64,000 nucleotides of DNA from CAIVPM01 sp964477265 (GTDB lineage: Bacteria; Bacteroidota; Bacteroidia; Chitinophagales; Chitinophagaceae), in contig CAYZDJ010000005.1 of assembly GCA_964477265.1 (NCBI GenBank), positions 159,066-223,065 on the forward strand, written 5' to 3'. Shown one piece after another: positions 35,135 to 44,207 of the stretch. The notes under the pieces were generated by a model that did not search any database, was not told where the DNA came from, and saw nothing but the letters and a program-made list of their open reading frames with translations. The translations under genes were made by a program, and so were the position numbers. Position 1 is the first letter of the stretch, and each line of letters starts with the position of its first letter.

Positions 35135-36385
35135 TTATTTATTTTCATCTATGCAATAAATCTGCATTTTACAGGCTTTTTCAGCCATTTTTTTATTCTC
35201 TTCCTTTAATGGATAATCTATAAAATCTTTTACTTCCATCCTGTATTTCTGCCTTTCATAACCACCTTCTGCATAAGCATAATTCTCTTTATAATTATTT
35301 ATAAAAAATAATATTCCAAATGCTGCTGCTGTCCATTTAATAATAGGTTTTTTTATCAAATAAAACCCAACTGCAAACAATATTCCTGCAAGTAAATGAG
35401 TATATATAAAATACCTGCTTGCATAAGAACTAAGCATGCCTGTAGGCAACCTGAATTTTGATGTAATAGCCATAGAGCCAACAATAAACAATGCAATAAC
35501 TATAAATGGTGTGTACTTTTTAAAGTTTTCCTTTTGTTTAAAGAATACAAAATAGCCAACAGTTATTAGTGATGCTAAAACAAACAAACCCAACTCAACA
35601 CCATAGGTATAACTAAAATGTGCACCTAGCATGTGCAAGAAATATGTGGCAATATTTGTTATTGTATTTGCAGGTGCATCAGCTGCTGGTGGGGTTGCTA
35701 TAGTTGTATATTTTATAAAATATAAACTTGTAAATGCAACAAAGCAAATGGCAGAAATAATTGTTTTTTGTTTATTCTTGTTAAGCAGGTTAAAAGCCAC
35801 TAAACACAGTCCTGCAAGCATACCATTACCACTTGAAAAGGCACATAAAAACTGGCAAACTATTGCTGCAATCAAGTGCCATTTTTTTTCTTTATTATAA
35901 AAGTAAATGCTGGCACAAAAAAACATTACCACGCCATAGTTTTGCATGGAACCCATTGCAAATACTGCATTTTCATAACTATTAATGTCAAATAAACAAA
36001 AGGCAAGCACCAATGCAGGAATGCCCCAAAACTTATCTGCAATTTTTCTGATAAATGAAGTACAGATTAAAAAAACAGCAATCAATTGCAGGTTGCCAAT
36101 AAAGATTATATTCCTGAAATTTATTTCATCAAAAATATTGTAGTACCATAGGTAAACCAGACGTGATGGAAATATTCTATGCTCATTGTGCTGTTGAAAA
36201 AGCAAGTACATTTTATGACCAAAACCTGATGAGATTTTATAATCCATAATAAAATTTAATATGGCGTAATAATCATCTCTGTATGGAAGATTTAAAGCAT
36301 AATCATTTACTACTTTTAAGTAAATAAAAATGGGTATAAAAATCCAGCAGTTAATAAGATAATTAGTAAGTGTTTTGGTCTGCAT
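35135..36385 (-). CDS. Polytopic membrane protein of unknown function
   Basis: 416 residues with about ten hydrophobic segments spread over residues 10-375. A first extracytoplasmic loop holds LPYRDDYYAILNFI and LFQQHNEHRIFPSRLVYL. Acidic and His/Arg pairs in the first loop are a feature of GT-C-fold membrane glycosyltransferases. No named family is recognised with certainty; a role as a membrane transferase of the glycan cluster is an inference. The C-terminus is cytosolic-looking, with a Lys- and Glu-rich helix and two Cys residues. It starts 54 nt after lpxB. Confidence 0.65.
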   Translation of the reverse strand: MQTKTLTNYLINCWIFIPIFIYLKVVNDYALNLPYRDDYYAILNFIMDYKISSGFGHKMYLLFQQHNEHRIFPSRLVYLWYYNIFDEINFRNIIFIGNLQLIAVFLICTSFIRKIADKFWGIPALVLAFCLFDINSYENAVFAMGSMQNYGVVMFFCASIYFYNKEKKWHLIAAIVCQFLCAFSSGNGMLAGLCLVAFNLLNKNKQKTIISAICFVAFTSLYFIKYTTIATPPAADAPANTITNIATYFLHMLGAHFSYTYGVELGLFVLASLITVGYFVFFKQKENFKKYTPFIVIALFIVGSMAITSKFRLPTGMLSSYASRYFIYTHLLAGILFAVGFYLIKKPIIKWTAAAFGILFFINNYKENYAYAEGGYERQKYRMEVKDFIDYPLKEENKKMAEKACKMQIYCIDENK

Positions 36386-36439
36386 ATAGTATCAACTATT
36401 TTTAGAAAGGAGCAAATGTATTGTTTTGAGATATGTATT

Positions 36440-37606
36440 TTACATTTTATTAATGGCAATTGCATATACTTCTTTTGCTGCTTTTTCACTGGCATTGCCA
36501 CCAGCCTCCAGTTTTTGCCAAAGGTTGATATAATCTTTTTGTAGTTGATTTTTTCTTTGTTCGTTATGCAATAAATGGTTTAGTTCTGCAATTAAGTTTT
36601 CTGTGGTTAATTCATCCTGTATTAATTCTTTTACGACCAGCTTATCCATTATTAAATTAACAAGAGATATGAACTTTATTTTAATTAATCTTTTGCCAAT
36701 AGCATAGCTGATATTGCTTGCTTTGTAGCAAACAACTTCGGGCACGCCAAATAATGCAGTTTCTAACGTGGCTGTGCCGCTTGTAACCATTGCTGCACTT
36801 GACTTTGAAAGTAATTGATACGTTTGGTTAGACACAGAACTTACATTTGGATACTCACTTAAAAAAGGCTCATAAAATTCATCGGTTTGTCCAGGTGCTT
36901 TTGCTACAATAAATTCATAATCTGGAAATGCTTTTGCAACGCCCAGCATAATTGGTAATTTTTTTGCAATTTCCTGCTTGCGTGAACCTGGTAAAATGGC
37001 AACACAATGTTTAAAGTTTAAGGTTTGAGGTTTAAGGTTTAAATTAGTATGTTCATTGTTTGGTTCATCAACTTTTAACTTTAAACTTTTAGCTTTAAAC
37101 TCTTTAATCACTTCAATCAATGGATGACCAACATATTCAACATCCCAATTCCAAACGTTTTTAAAATAGTCTTTTTCAAAAGGAATAATGCAAAGCATTT
37201 TATCAATGCACTGCTTCATTTTCTTTACCCTGTTTGCCTTCCATGCCCATACTTGTGGCGAAATATAGTACACAACCTTAAACCCATTTTGCTTTGCCCA
37301 TGTTGCAATCCTTAAATTAAAGCCAGGGTAATCTATCAAAACCAAAACATCTGGCTTAAAGTTTAAAATATCGCTTTTGCAAAACTTTAAATTGCGAAAA
37401 ATGGTTGGCAAATTCTTTACGACTTCTGCAAATCCCATAAAAGCCAAATCCCTGTAATGCTTTACCAATAAGCCTCCTGCTTGTTGCATTAAATCTCCAC
37501 CCCAGCATTTTATGTTGGCAGTTGCATCAATTTTTGTAAGTTGCTTTATTAAATTGCTGCCATGCAAATCTCCACTTGCTTCGCCTGCAATAATGTAGTA
37601 TTTCAT
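36440..37606 (-). CDS. lpxB: Lipid-A-disaccharide synthase
   Basis: 388 residues. The peripheral-membrane GT19 enzyme joins UDP-2,3-diacylglucosamine and lipid X to form the lipid A disaccharide. Family motifs are IIAGEASGDLHGSNLI at the N-terminus, CWGGDLMQQAGG, LIDYPGFNLRIA, YYISPQVWAWKANRV, IPFEKDYF, VGHPL and ILPGSRKQEI. SGTATLETALFGVPEVVCYK marks the nucleotide-sugar half. An in-frame insert, about 30 residues of Lys, Leu and Asn, lies between VGHPL and ILPGSR. It is encoded by an inverted TTTAAA-rich repeat (37010-37107) and makes this linker longer than usual. The position at the head of the glycan cluster links it to LPS. Confidence 0.95.
   Translation of the reverse strand: MKYYIIAGEASGDLHGSNLIKQLTKIDATANIKCWGGDLMQQAGGLLVKHYRDLAFMGFAEVVKNLPTIFRNLKFCKSDILNFKPDVLVLIDYPGFNLRIATWAKQNGFKVVYYISPQVWAWKANRVKKMKQCIDKMLCIIPFEKDYFKNVWNWDVEYVGHPLIEVIKEFKAKSLKLKVDEPNNEHTNLNLKPQTLNFKHCVAILPGSRKQEIAKKLPIMLGVAKAFPDYEFIVAKAPGQTDEFYEPFLSEYPNVSSVSNQTYQLLSKSSAAMVTSGTATLETALFGVPEVVCYKASNISYAIGKRLIKIKFISLVNLIMDKLVVKELIQDELTTENLIAELNHLLHNEQRKNQLQKDYINLWQKLEAGGNASEKAAKEVYAIAINKM
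37010..37107. repeat. Inverted TTTAAA-rich repeat inside the lpxB frame
   Basis: Plus-strand arms rich in GTTTAAGGTTT (37010-37043) and in ACTTTAAACTTTTAGC (37071-37107) are roughly complementary. The coding strand stays open through both, giving a Lys/Leu-rich linker in LpxB. Confidence 0.6.
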
Positions 37607-37736
37607 TGTTGCGAAAATAGTTAGTAGTGATTAAGGATTTGATAAGTTATTTTGCTGATAAGAATTACAAAACTCGAATGGTGCCAACGCCACTGCTGTT
37701 TCATAGAATTGCTATAGCTCGGACAATAATAAAAAT

Positions 37737-37755
37737 AAATATGCGAAGCATATTT
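37737..37755. repeat. Small hairpin in the lpxB-exonuclease spacer
   Basis: AAATATGC pairs with GCATATTT around a GAA loop. The whole 224-nt divergent spacer (37607-37830) otherwise shows only TTAGT-rich simple repeats near both ends; no promoter box is convincing. Confidence 0.35.
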
Positions 37756-37830
37756 TATAAATTAATGGTGCATAACTAACCATTAGCAACTAATCGCTAA
37801 CCATTATTTTAGCAACCTCAAAAACTAACA

Positions 37831-38598
37831 ATGAATTTACAACTCACTCGCCCCATAGCGTTTATTGATTTGGAAACCACAGGTGTGAATATTAGTGCTG
37901 ATAGAATTGTTGAAATTGCTATTGTAAAAATTTTGCCAAATGGCGAAAAGCAAAGCAAACGCAAGATTATAAACCCAACAATTGCTATACCTCAGGGTGC
38001 AATTGATGTGCATGGCATAACCAATGAAATGGTTAAAGATGCACCTACATTTAAGCAAATTGCCAACGAGATAAAACAATTTATTGACAACTGCGACATT
38101 GGTGGTTACAACAGTAATCGTTTTGATATTCCAATGCTTGTTGAAGAGTTTTTGCGTTGCGATTTAAACATTGAAATTGAAAGTAGAAAATTGCTTGATG
38201 TGCAAAAGGTTTTTCATTTAATGGAGCAGAGAACCTTGAGTGCTGCATATAAATTTTATTGCAACAAAGAGCTTGAAAATGCCCACAGTGCTGAGGTTGA
38301 CGCTACTGCAACCTATGAAGTGTTGGAAGCACAGATAAATAAATACACCAATATTGGCAATACTGTTGAAAGCATTGTAAAGTTTACTGGCGAAGAAAAT
38401 ATTGTGGATTTTAGCAGACGATTTATTATGGAAAAAGGAGTGGAAACTTTCAACTTTGGCAAGCATAAAGGCAAGCCAGTGGTGCAGGTTTTAAAGGAAG
38501 AGCCACAGTATTATGACTGGATGATGAAAGGAGATTTTGCATTGCATACCAAACAAAAACTGGCAGAAATTTATAATAGAACTTTGGTTAAAAAATAG
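37831..38598 (+). CDS. DEDDh 3'-5' exonuclease (DnaQ-like)
   Basis: 255 residues. Exonuclease fold resembling the epsilon subunit of DNA polymerase III: FIDLETTGVN (Asp and Glu, about 11-20), VHGITNEMVKDAP (about 66-78), GGYNSNRFDIPML with its Asp (about 91-103) and the final HSAEVDATATYEVL (His and Asp, about 152-165). A C-terminal domain (about 205-255) has the FNFGKHKGKPV motif often found after DnaQ-like domains. It may act in repair or in trimming of nucleic acid ends; the substrate is not known. It is divergent from lpxB and followed by the methyltransferase gene after 39 nt. Confidence 0.9.
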   Translation: MNLQLTRPIAFIDLETTGVNISADRIVEIAIVKILPNGEKQSKRKIINPTIAIPQGAIDVHGITNEMVKDAPTFKQIANEIKQFIDNCDIGGYNSNRFDIPMLVEEFLRCDLNIEIESRKLLDVQKVFHLMEQRTLSAAYKFYCNKELENAHSAEVDATATYEVLEAQINKYTNIGNTVESIVKFTGEENIVDFSRRFIMEKGVETFNFGKHKGKPVVQVLKEEPQYYDWMMKGDFALHTKQKLAEIYNRTLVKK

Positions 38599-38637
38599 TG
38601 ATTAGTTATTAATGGTTAGTGATTAATTATTTTTATT

Positions 38638-39612
38638 ATGGAAGATACAAATTCCCATTCAGGGGTTAGGGGTTCTAAGTTTTTAATGTTTGAAAACAGG
38701 CTTGCAAAAGTGTATAAGCATCGTAGCAAGCAAGCCAGGCGAATGAACATTTCGTGCTATAGGTTATATGATAAAGATTTGCCTGAATTCCCTATCTGCA
38801 TTGAGTTGTATGATGATAAGGTTTACCTGGCAGAGTATGTGAGCAAACATGGTTTTACAGAAGAAGAACACACACAATGGCTTGAACAAACCATTGATGT
38901 AATTGTGAAAGTTTTAAATGTTGCAGATGAGAATGTTTATATAAAGCAACGTAAAAGGATGCACCATCGTAGCCAGCAATATGAAAAAACGGATGCACAA
39001 AAAGACTTTTTTACTGTGGAAGAAAGTGGTTTAAAATTTCTTGTAAACCTTACTGATTATTTAGATACTGGTTTGTTTTTGGATCATAGAACAACAAGGC
39101 AAATGGTGCAGCAAGAAGCTAAGGACAAACGTGTTTTAAATTTGTTTTGCTACACAGGTTCTTTTAGTGTGTATGCAGCAAGTGCAGGTGCAGCAAAGGT
39201 TTCATCAGTTGATTTAAGCAAAACTTATTTAGCCTGGGCTGAAGATAATTTTGTAATTAACAGGTTAAAGGATGCTGGTAAATATGAATTTGTTCATGCT
39301 GATTGTGTGCAATATTTAAAAACAATTTCAGCTAATAGTTACGATATTATTGTTATGGATCCTCCAACTTTTAGCAATAGTAAACGTATGGATGATTTTA
39401 TGGATATTCAACGCGACCATGTGCAGCTAATAAATGATTGCCTGAATATTTTATCACCAAATGGAATATTGTATTTCAGCACAAATTTCACCAAGTTTAT
39501 TCTGGATGAAGACAATATAAATTCATCGCAAATAAAGGATATAACCAAAGCCACCACACCATTTGACTTTGAAGGAAAGCTGAGAAGGTGGTGTTATAAA
39601 ATAATTAAATAG
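38638..39612 (+). CDS. 23S rRNA methyltransferase, RlmK/RlmI-like
   Basis: 324 residues from the ATG at 38638; a second ATG at 38686 gives 308 residues and fits the family better. It resembles the C-terminal half (RlmK domain) of E. coli RlmKL, which makes m7G2069 in 23S rRNA: MFENRLAKVYKHRSK, CYRLYDKDLPEFP, then VLNLFCYTGSFSVYAASAGA (about 158-177), SVDLSKTYLAWAEDNF and the catalytic MDPPTFSNSK (about 239-248). The first 16 residues (SHSGVRGSKF region) are encoded by a GGGGTTAGGGGTT dispersed repeat. The 3' end overlaps the DUF58 gene by 8 nt in convergent order. Confidence 0.85.
   Translation: MEDTNSHSGVRGSKFLMFENRLAKVYKHRSKQARRMNISCYRLYDKDLPEFPICIELYDDKVYLAEYVSKHGFTEEEHTQWLEQTIDVIVKVLNVADENVYIKQRKRMHHRSQQYEKTDAQKDFFTVEESGLKFLVNLTDYLDTGLFLDHRTTRQMVQQEAKDKRVLNLFCYTGSFSVYAASAGAAKVSSVDLSKTYLAWAEDNFVINRLKDAGKYEFVHADCVQYLKTISANSYDIIVMDPPTFSNSKRMDDFMDIQRDHVQLINDCLNILSPNGILYFSTNFTKFILDEDNINSSQIKDITKATTPFDFEGKLRRWCYKIIK
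38653..38675. repeat. GGGGTTA repeat at the methyltransferase gene start
   Basis: TCCCATTCAGGGGTTAGGGG followed by TTC lies between the two possible start codons (38638 and 38686). It is a different microrepeat type from those in lpxB and kmo. Confidence 0.5.
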
Positions 39613-40984
39613 CCTGCCTGTTTTTTATTTCCAGATATTTATTGACAGTTGAAACTGTAAGCTGTGCAGGTGTTGTAAGTATTGCAGTAATGCCATTTGC
39701 TCTAAGTTCTTTAAGCATTAATTTTTTCTCATAAACAAACTTATCTGCAATGGTTTGTATATAAATTTCTTCAGTGTTTGCAGCAGTTGAGTGCAGCATT
39801 TTTTTAAGTTCAGTATTTTCGAAAAACACCACAACCAATAAATGGTAATGAGCTATAGCTTTTAAATAAGGTAGTTGCCTTTGTAAGCTATATTCACTTT
39901 CAAAATTGGTAAATAAAATAAGTAAACTCCTTTGCTTTATCCTGCCACGTATTTGTGCATATAACGCCTCATAATCTGCATCTTTAAATTGTGTGGTTTG
40001 CTTGTAAAGCTTTTGCAGCAAGGCTTCCATTTGCATTGGCTTGCTGTCTGCCTGCACAAAATTATCTGTCTTTTCAGCAAATGAAATTAAGCCAACTTTA
40101 TCTTGTTTTTGTATGGCAACATTGCTTAATGCCAATGATGCATTAATTGCATAATCCAATAATGTCATGCCTTCAAATGGCATTTTCATATTCCTGCTTT
40201 TGTCAATTAAACAAAATACCTGCTGGCTTTTTTCATCTACATAAGTGTTTACCATTAGCTGGCTTTTGCGTGCTGTTGCTTTCCAGTTTATTGTTCTGTA
40301 ATCATCACCTTGTACATAGTCTTTTATTTGCTCAAACTCAAGACTGTTGCCTAATTTACGTACTTTTTTATTGCCAGTTTGAACATTACTACTTACACCT
40401 TGCAAACTAAATTTTTGCATTTGTATATAAGATGGATAAACATAAATTGTTTGTGCGTTATTAAAGTTAAACCTGCGTTTTACCAAACGCAATGGCGACA
40501 TTACGAATGCTAGTGTGTTGCCAAAATCATATTCACCGCGATTGAATGGCTTAATTGTATATTGAATTTGCTGCTGTGTATCAGGGCTTAATTTTATGCT
40601 TTTCAGCATTGGTGCATTATATAAAAAAACAGCAGGTAATTCTTCTACAACCTTTGCTGTTATTGGTAAAAAGTAATTATTGAATAATTCTATTGTAATA
40701 ATATTATCATCGCCATTACTAAATCTTTCGTTGCATATTCTAAGACCTGTTAAACCTTTTGGCTTTGCAAATAATACTACTGCATCTAAAATAGTAAATA
40801 CAAGTAACAGTATTAAAAATATTTTGGCAAAAAGAAATAAGACAGAAAAGAAAAATGATAAAGCAAATGCAAAGCATAATGCAGAGCCAATAATGTAAAA
40901 AGTGGGAGAGAGGTAGAATGAATAATAAAAGCCACTACTCCCTTTTGAAGAATTTGGGTTTTTATTACTGGTTGTCTTATTCAT
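39605..40984 (-). CDS. DUF58 domain membrane-anchored protein
   Basis: 459 residues. Two membrane segments lie near the N-terminus (about 27-47 and 49-70). The DUF58 signature is EFEQIKDYVQGDDYRTINWKATARKSQLMVNTYVDEKSQ (about 214-252), followed by a VWA-like fold with VFCLIDKSRNM at the MIDAS-like site. Proteins of this family often pair with a MoxR ATPase, but no moxR gene is adjacent, so this copy is isolated. A linkage to envelope stress or sulfur use would be guesswork. The gene is convergent with the rRNA methyltransferase gene. Confidence 0.88.
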   Translation of the reverse strand: MNKTTSNKNPNSSKGSSGFYYSFYLSPTFYIIGSALCFAFALSFFFSVLFLFAKIFLILLLVFTILDAVVLFAKPKGLTGLRICNERFSNGDDNIITIELFNNYFLPITAKVVEELPAVFLYNAPMLKSIKLSPDTQQQIQYTIKPFNRGEYDFGNTLAFVMSPLRLVKRRFNFNNAQTIYVYPSYIQMQKFSLQGVSSNVQTGNKKVRKLGNSLEFEQIKDYVQGDDYRTINWKATARKSQLMVNTYVDEKSQQVFCLIDKSRNMKMPFEGMTLLDYAINASLALSNVAIQKQDKVGLISFAEKTDNFVQADSKPMQMEALLQKLYKQTTQFKDADYEALYAQIRGRIKQRSLLILFTNFESEYSLQRQLPYLKAIAHYHLLVVVFFENTELKKMLHSTAANTEEIYIQTIADKFVYEKKLMLKELRANGITAILTTPAQLTVSTVNKYLEIKNRQAI

Positions 40985-41148
40985 TACACTCTCTTTTTAA
41001 GATTAGGGTTTACTTACTTTTTTAAATCCTGTCAAATATATATGACAGTTAATAATATTATTCTTTTATTGAGTAATATGTATTCATTTATCAGTGTCAA
41101 CAATTTATAACTTTAGTATAAACCTAGTTTCATTTCACTAGTTCAATA

Positions 41149-41156
41149 TACTTTTG
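41149..41156 (+). promoter_or_regulatory. -7 box of the pafA-like gene
   Basis: TACTTTTG matches TAnnTTTG and ends 15 nt before the ATG at 41172, as in other promoters of the window. The -33 region reads TTTC rather than TTTG. Confidence 0.45.
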
Positions 41157-41171
41157 TTTCAAATTTTTAAA

Positions 41172-42818
41172 ATGAAATTCATTATCACATTGCTTTTTGT
41201 TGTATTTTCTTTTATATCTTTTTCACAAAAAAATAGAAAAGAAAATGATGTATTGCAAAAGCCCAAATTGGTAGTAGGCATTGTGCTAGACCAGATGCGT
41301 TGGGATTATTTAGAACGCTTTGCACCTTTATTTGAAACTAATGGTGGTTTTAAAAGATTAATGAATAATGGCTTTAGCTGCAACAATACTATGTTGCCCT
41401 ACACACCAACAGTTACAGCCTGTGGACATACTTGCATTTACACAGGTAGTGTGCCAAATATTCATGGTATAACAGGTAATGAATGGGTTGATAATTTGCA
41501 ACAAAAAAAAGTATATTGTACTGAAGACTCGAGTGTTGAAGGTGTAGGAAAACAAAGTAGTAAACCTGGTAAAATGAGCCCTAAGAATATGCTGGTAACA
41601 GGTATATGTGATGAATTAAGGTTGGCAACAAATTTTAAAAGCAAGGTAATTGGTATTGCTGCAAAAGACAGAGGTGCAATATTGCCAGCAGGACATAGTG
41701 CAAACGCTGCTTACTGGTACAATAAAGAAACAGGTAATTTTATAAGCAGCACTCATTATATGAGTGCTTTGCCAACTTGGGTAAACGATTTGAATGATAG
41801 AAAATTGGTTGATAGTTTTTATAAATTAGGTTGGCAAACCCTATTACCCAAAGAAACTTATTTGCAATACTGCACAACTGATGAAAAGCCTTACGAAAAC
41901 AAGGCTTTTGGCAAAGATCAAGTTGCTTTTCCTTACAAGTTAGATCAATATATTAACAAAGATTATAACAAAATTTTAACCACACCTTATGGTAATACAT
42001 TAACTGCTGAATTTGCAAAGGCAGCAGTAATAAATGAACAGCTTGGAAAAAATACTGTGACTGATTTTTTAACTATTAGCTTTTCCAGTACAGATTATAT
42101 TGGTCATAGCTATGGTCCTAATAGTTGGGAATTGCTTGATTGCTATGTTAGGATTGATAAAACCTTAAAAGAGTTTTTTGAGCTTTTAGATAAACAACTT
42201 GGTGCAAATAATTATACTGTTTTTCTTACTGCAGACCATGCTGTTGCTCATGTACCTGGGTTTTTGCAAGAGCATAAATTACCTAATGGTTTATTTGATG
42301 AGAAGACTGCTTTAAAAGAAATCAACATAAAATTGAAAGAGAACTTTTCTGTTGATTCATTAGCAATTGATATTGAAAATTACCAGGTGAGTTTTAACCT
42401 TAAAAAGATTACAGCTAATAGTTTAGATGCAGCAAAAATTTATGTTGTTGCAATAGATTATTTAAAGACAAATAATGCTGTCGCCAGTGCCTTTTGTTTA
42501 AAGGATTTAATGATACAGCCAATGAATAATACTGTAAAGCAAATGATTGCTAATGGCTATAATGAACAGCGTAGCGGGCAGGTGCAATTTATTTTAAAGC
42601 CTGGCTATATTGATGGCTGGAACACAGGCACAACACATGGTTTATGGAATCCTTATGATGCACATATACCTTTATTGTGGTATGGCTGGGGCATAAAAAA
42701 GGGTAGCACACACAGGGAAACTTATATGACAGATATTGCTGCTACAGTTGCTGCCTTGCTTAAAATTCAAATGCCAAGTGGTTGTGTAGGAAAAGTAATT
42801 GAAGAGGTAATAAAGTAA
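41172..42818 (+). CDS. pafA: PafA-type alkaline phosphatase
   Basis: 548 residues from the ATG at 41172, with a signal peptide ending near SFSQ (about residue 20), so it is periplasmic or exported. It is a member of the zinc-dependent alkaline phosphatase superfamily: GIVLDQMRWDYLERF (metal-binding Asp), TPTVTACGHTCIYTGSVPNIHGITGNEW (nucleophile Thr in the TVTACGHT stretch and Asn), AKDRGAILPAGHS with the Lys and Arg that bind phosphate in PafA, DYIGHSYGP and LTADHAVAHVPG with the metal His residues. PafA supplies phosphate from monoesters and is not strongly phosphate-repressed in Bacteroidota. A single gene, it reads through to no neighbour. Confidence 0.92.
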   Translation: MKFIITLLFVVFSFISFSQKNRKENDVLQKPKLVVGIVLDQMRWDYLERFAPLFETNGGFKRLMNNGFSCNNTMLPYTPTVTACGHTCIYTGSVPNIHGITGNEWVDNLQQKKVYCTEDSSVEGVGKQSSKPGKMSPKNMLVTGICDELRLATNFKSKVIGIAAKDRGAILPAGHSANAAYWYNKETGNFISSTHYMSALPTWVNDLNDRKLVDSFYKLGWQTLLPKETYLQYCTTDEKPYENKAFGKDQVAFPYKLDQYINKDYNKILTTPYGNTLTAEFAKAAVINEQLGKNTVTDFLTISFSSTDYIGHSYGPNSWELLDCYVRIDKTLKEFFELLDKQLGANNYTVFLTADHAVAHVPGFLQEHKLPNGLFDEKTALKEINIKLKENFSVDSLAIDIENYQVSFNLKKITANSLDAAKIYVVAIDYLKTNNAVASAFCLKDLMIQPMNNTVKQMIANGYNEQRSGQVQFILKPGYIDGWNTGTTHGLWNPYDAHIPLLWYGWGIKKGSTHRETYMTDIAATVAALLKIQMPSGCVGKVIEEVIK

Positions 42819-42832
42819 ATGGAATAAATATG

Positions 42833-43381
42833 TTATTTTGATAATGCTATTGCAAAATCAATTAAGCTGCCAAACCTATAATCAATAGCTTTATGCCCAA
42901 TTTCAACTTCAGGATTTGTGGTATCCAAATAAACTGTTTTTATACCTGCATTTCTGCCAAAATTCATATCGCTTAACTTATTGCCAACCATTAAAGCTTT
43001 ATCAAAATCAATTTCAGCGAAATCTTTTTTTGCTTGCAAAGCCATACCTGCATTAGGTTTTCTGTTTGGTGATGTATTGTCTAAGTCTGTGCAAAAATAA
43101 ATTTTATCAATACGTCCACCAGCATTTACAATTTCATTTTTCATATTGTGGTGAATATTTTCTAAGTCGTCTAAACTCATCAATCCTTTGCCAACACCAC
43201 GTTGATTGGTAACCATTGCAATTGTTCCAAAAGTTTTATTGAATATTTTAAAGGCATCTTTTACGCCATTATAAAATTCAAATTCATCCCAATTTAAAAT
43301 ATAATCTTCTTTTTTTTCTTTATTTACAACACCATCTCTGTCTATAAACAAAGTCCATGAAGTGTCAATATTTTCAAGCAT
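42833..43381 (-). CDS. HAD-IIIA phosphatase, GmhB-like
   Basis: 182 residues. HAD motif I is FIDRDGVVN (about 12-20), motif II MVTNQRGVGKG (about 56-66), motif III NRKPNAGMALQAKKDF and motif IV VGNKLSDMNFGRNAGI. The fold is that of D-glycero-D-manno-heptose bisphosphate 7-phosphatase. The zinc-binding Cys/His loop of classical GmhB is absent: that region reads CTDLDNTSPN. The closeness of gmhA suggests a heptose step. Histidinol-phosphatase-like activity is the main alternative. It is last in its gene group, 10 nt after the M23 gene. Confidence 0.78.
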   Translation of the reverse strand: MLENIDTSWTLFIDRDGVVNKEKKEDYILNWDEFEFYNGVKDAFKIFNKTFGTIAMVTNQRGVGKGLMSLDDLENIHHNMKNEIVNAGGRIDKIYFCTDLDNTSPNRKPNAGMALQAKKDFAEIDFDKALMVGNKLSDMNFGRNAGIKTVYLDTTNPEVEIGHKAIDYRFGSLIDFAIALSK

Positions 43382-43390
43382 TGCAGGCTA

Positions 43391-44203
43391 TTAGTAGTAT
43401 TTGGTATAATAAGTTCCTTCCTGCAAATAAACAGATTTACTGCCATCATCTATCCTGAATTTTGTTTCCAAGGTTATTACATTTTCAATACTTGGCAGGT
43501 AACATACAAAGTGTAAATGTGGACCAGATGAAAAACCTGTGTTGCCACTCAATGCAATTAACTGGCCAGTTACAACTGTATCTCCAACTTTTACTTTGGC
43601 ACCTTTAAAATCTAAATGTACATATTTTGAGTACGTTCCATCGTTGTGTAAAATGGTAATGTAGTTGTTTAATTCCATACAAGACATTCTTGGACAACCC
43701 TCATTATTATTATCAACAACCTGTATTACAATTCCATCACGAGTAGCTACAATCTCAGTGCCAACAGGCATTGTAAAGTCTAAGGCATTTTCTCCCTGGT
43801 GCGAAAACCTGCCATTGTATCCTTGGTGAAGCTTGAATGTGTTACCTTTTTTAAATGGCAATTCATATACAAAATCCTTATTGTATTTTGCGTTCAAAAC
43901 ATCCCCAATGAATGATTTATATTTAAAAGAAAAACTTGATGTTTTATTAAGTTCTTCAAAAATTAATTTGGTTAAGGTATCATTTTTTGTGTTTGCCGGT
44001 ATCACAAAAATGTTGGTAGGAGAAGAAGATATAAGATTGGTTAAATCAAAATCTACCGAAATTGAAACAGGAAAAGCTTCATCATTATTTGCTAAAACAA
44101 TAAAACCATTATCGGTTTTTTGATTAAAAACTTGTATATTTTTTTGGGCAAATGTCAATGTATTAATTACACTGAAAGTTAATACAGCAAATAATTTCAT
44201 CAT
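43391..44203 (-). CDS. M23 family metallopeptidase
   Basis: 270 residues from the ATG at 44203, which avoids overlap with gmhA and begins a signal peptide ending TFAQ (about residue 20). The C-terminal LytM domain (about 140-255) carries the zinc ligands in HQGENALDF (His and Asp) and the HLHF motif (GFSSGPHLHFVCYLP). Such enzymes cut peptidoglycan cross-links or, in some, only bind them. The N-terminal 130 residues are beta-rich and unfamiliar. The gene sits between gmhA and the gmhB-like gene, 4 nt after gmhA. Confidence 0.88.
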   Translation of the reverse strand: MMKLFAVLTFSVINTLTFAQKNIQVFNQKTDNGFIVLANNDEAFPVSISVDFDLTNLISSSPTNIFVIPANTKNDTLTKLIFEELNKTSSFSFKYKSFIGDVLNAKYNKDFVYELPFKKGNTFKLHQGYNGRFSHQGENALDFTMPVGTEIVATRDGIVIQVVDNNNEGCPRMSCMELNNYITILHNDGTYSKYVHLDFKGAKVKVGDTVVTGQLIALSGNTGFSSGPHLHFVCYLPSIENVITLETKFRIDDGSKSVYLQEGTYYTKYY

Positions 44204-44207
44204 ATTA

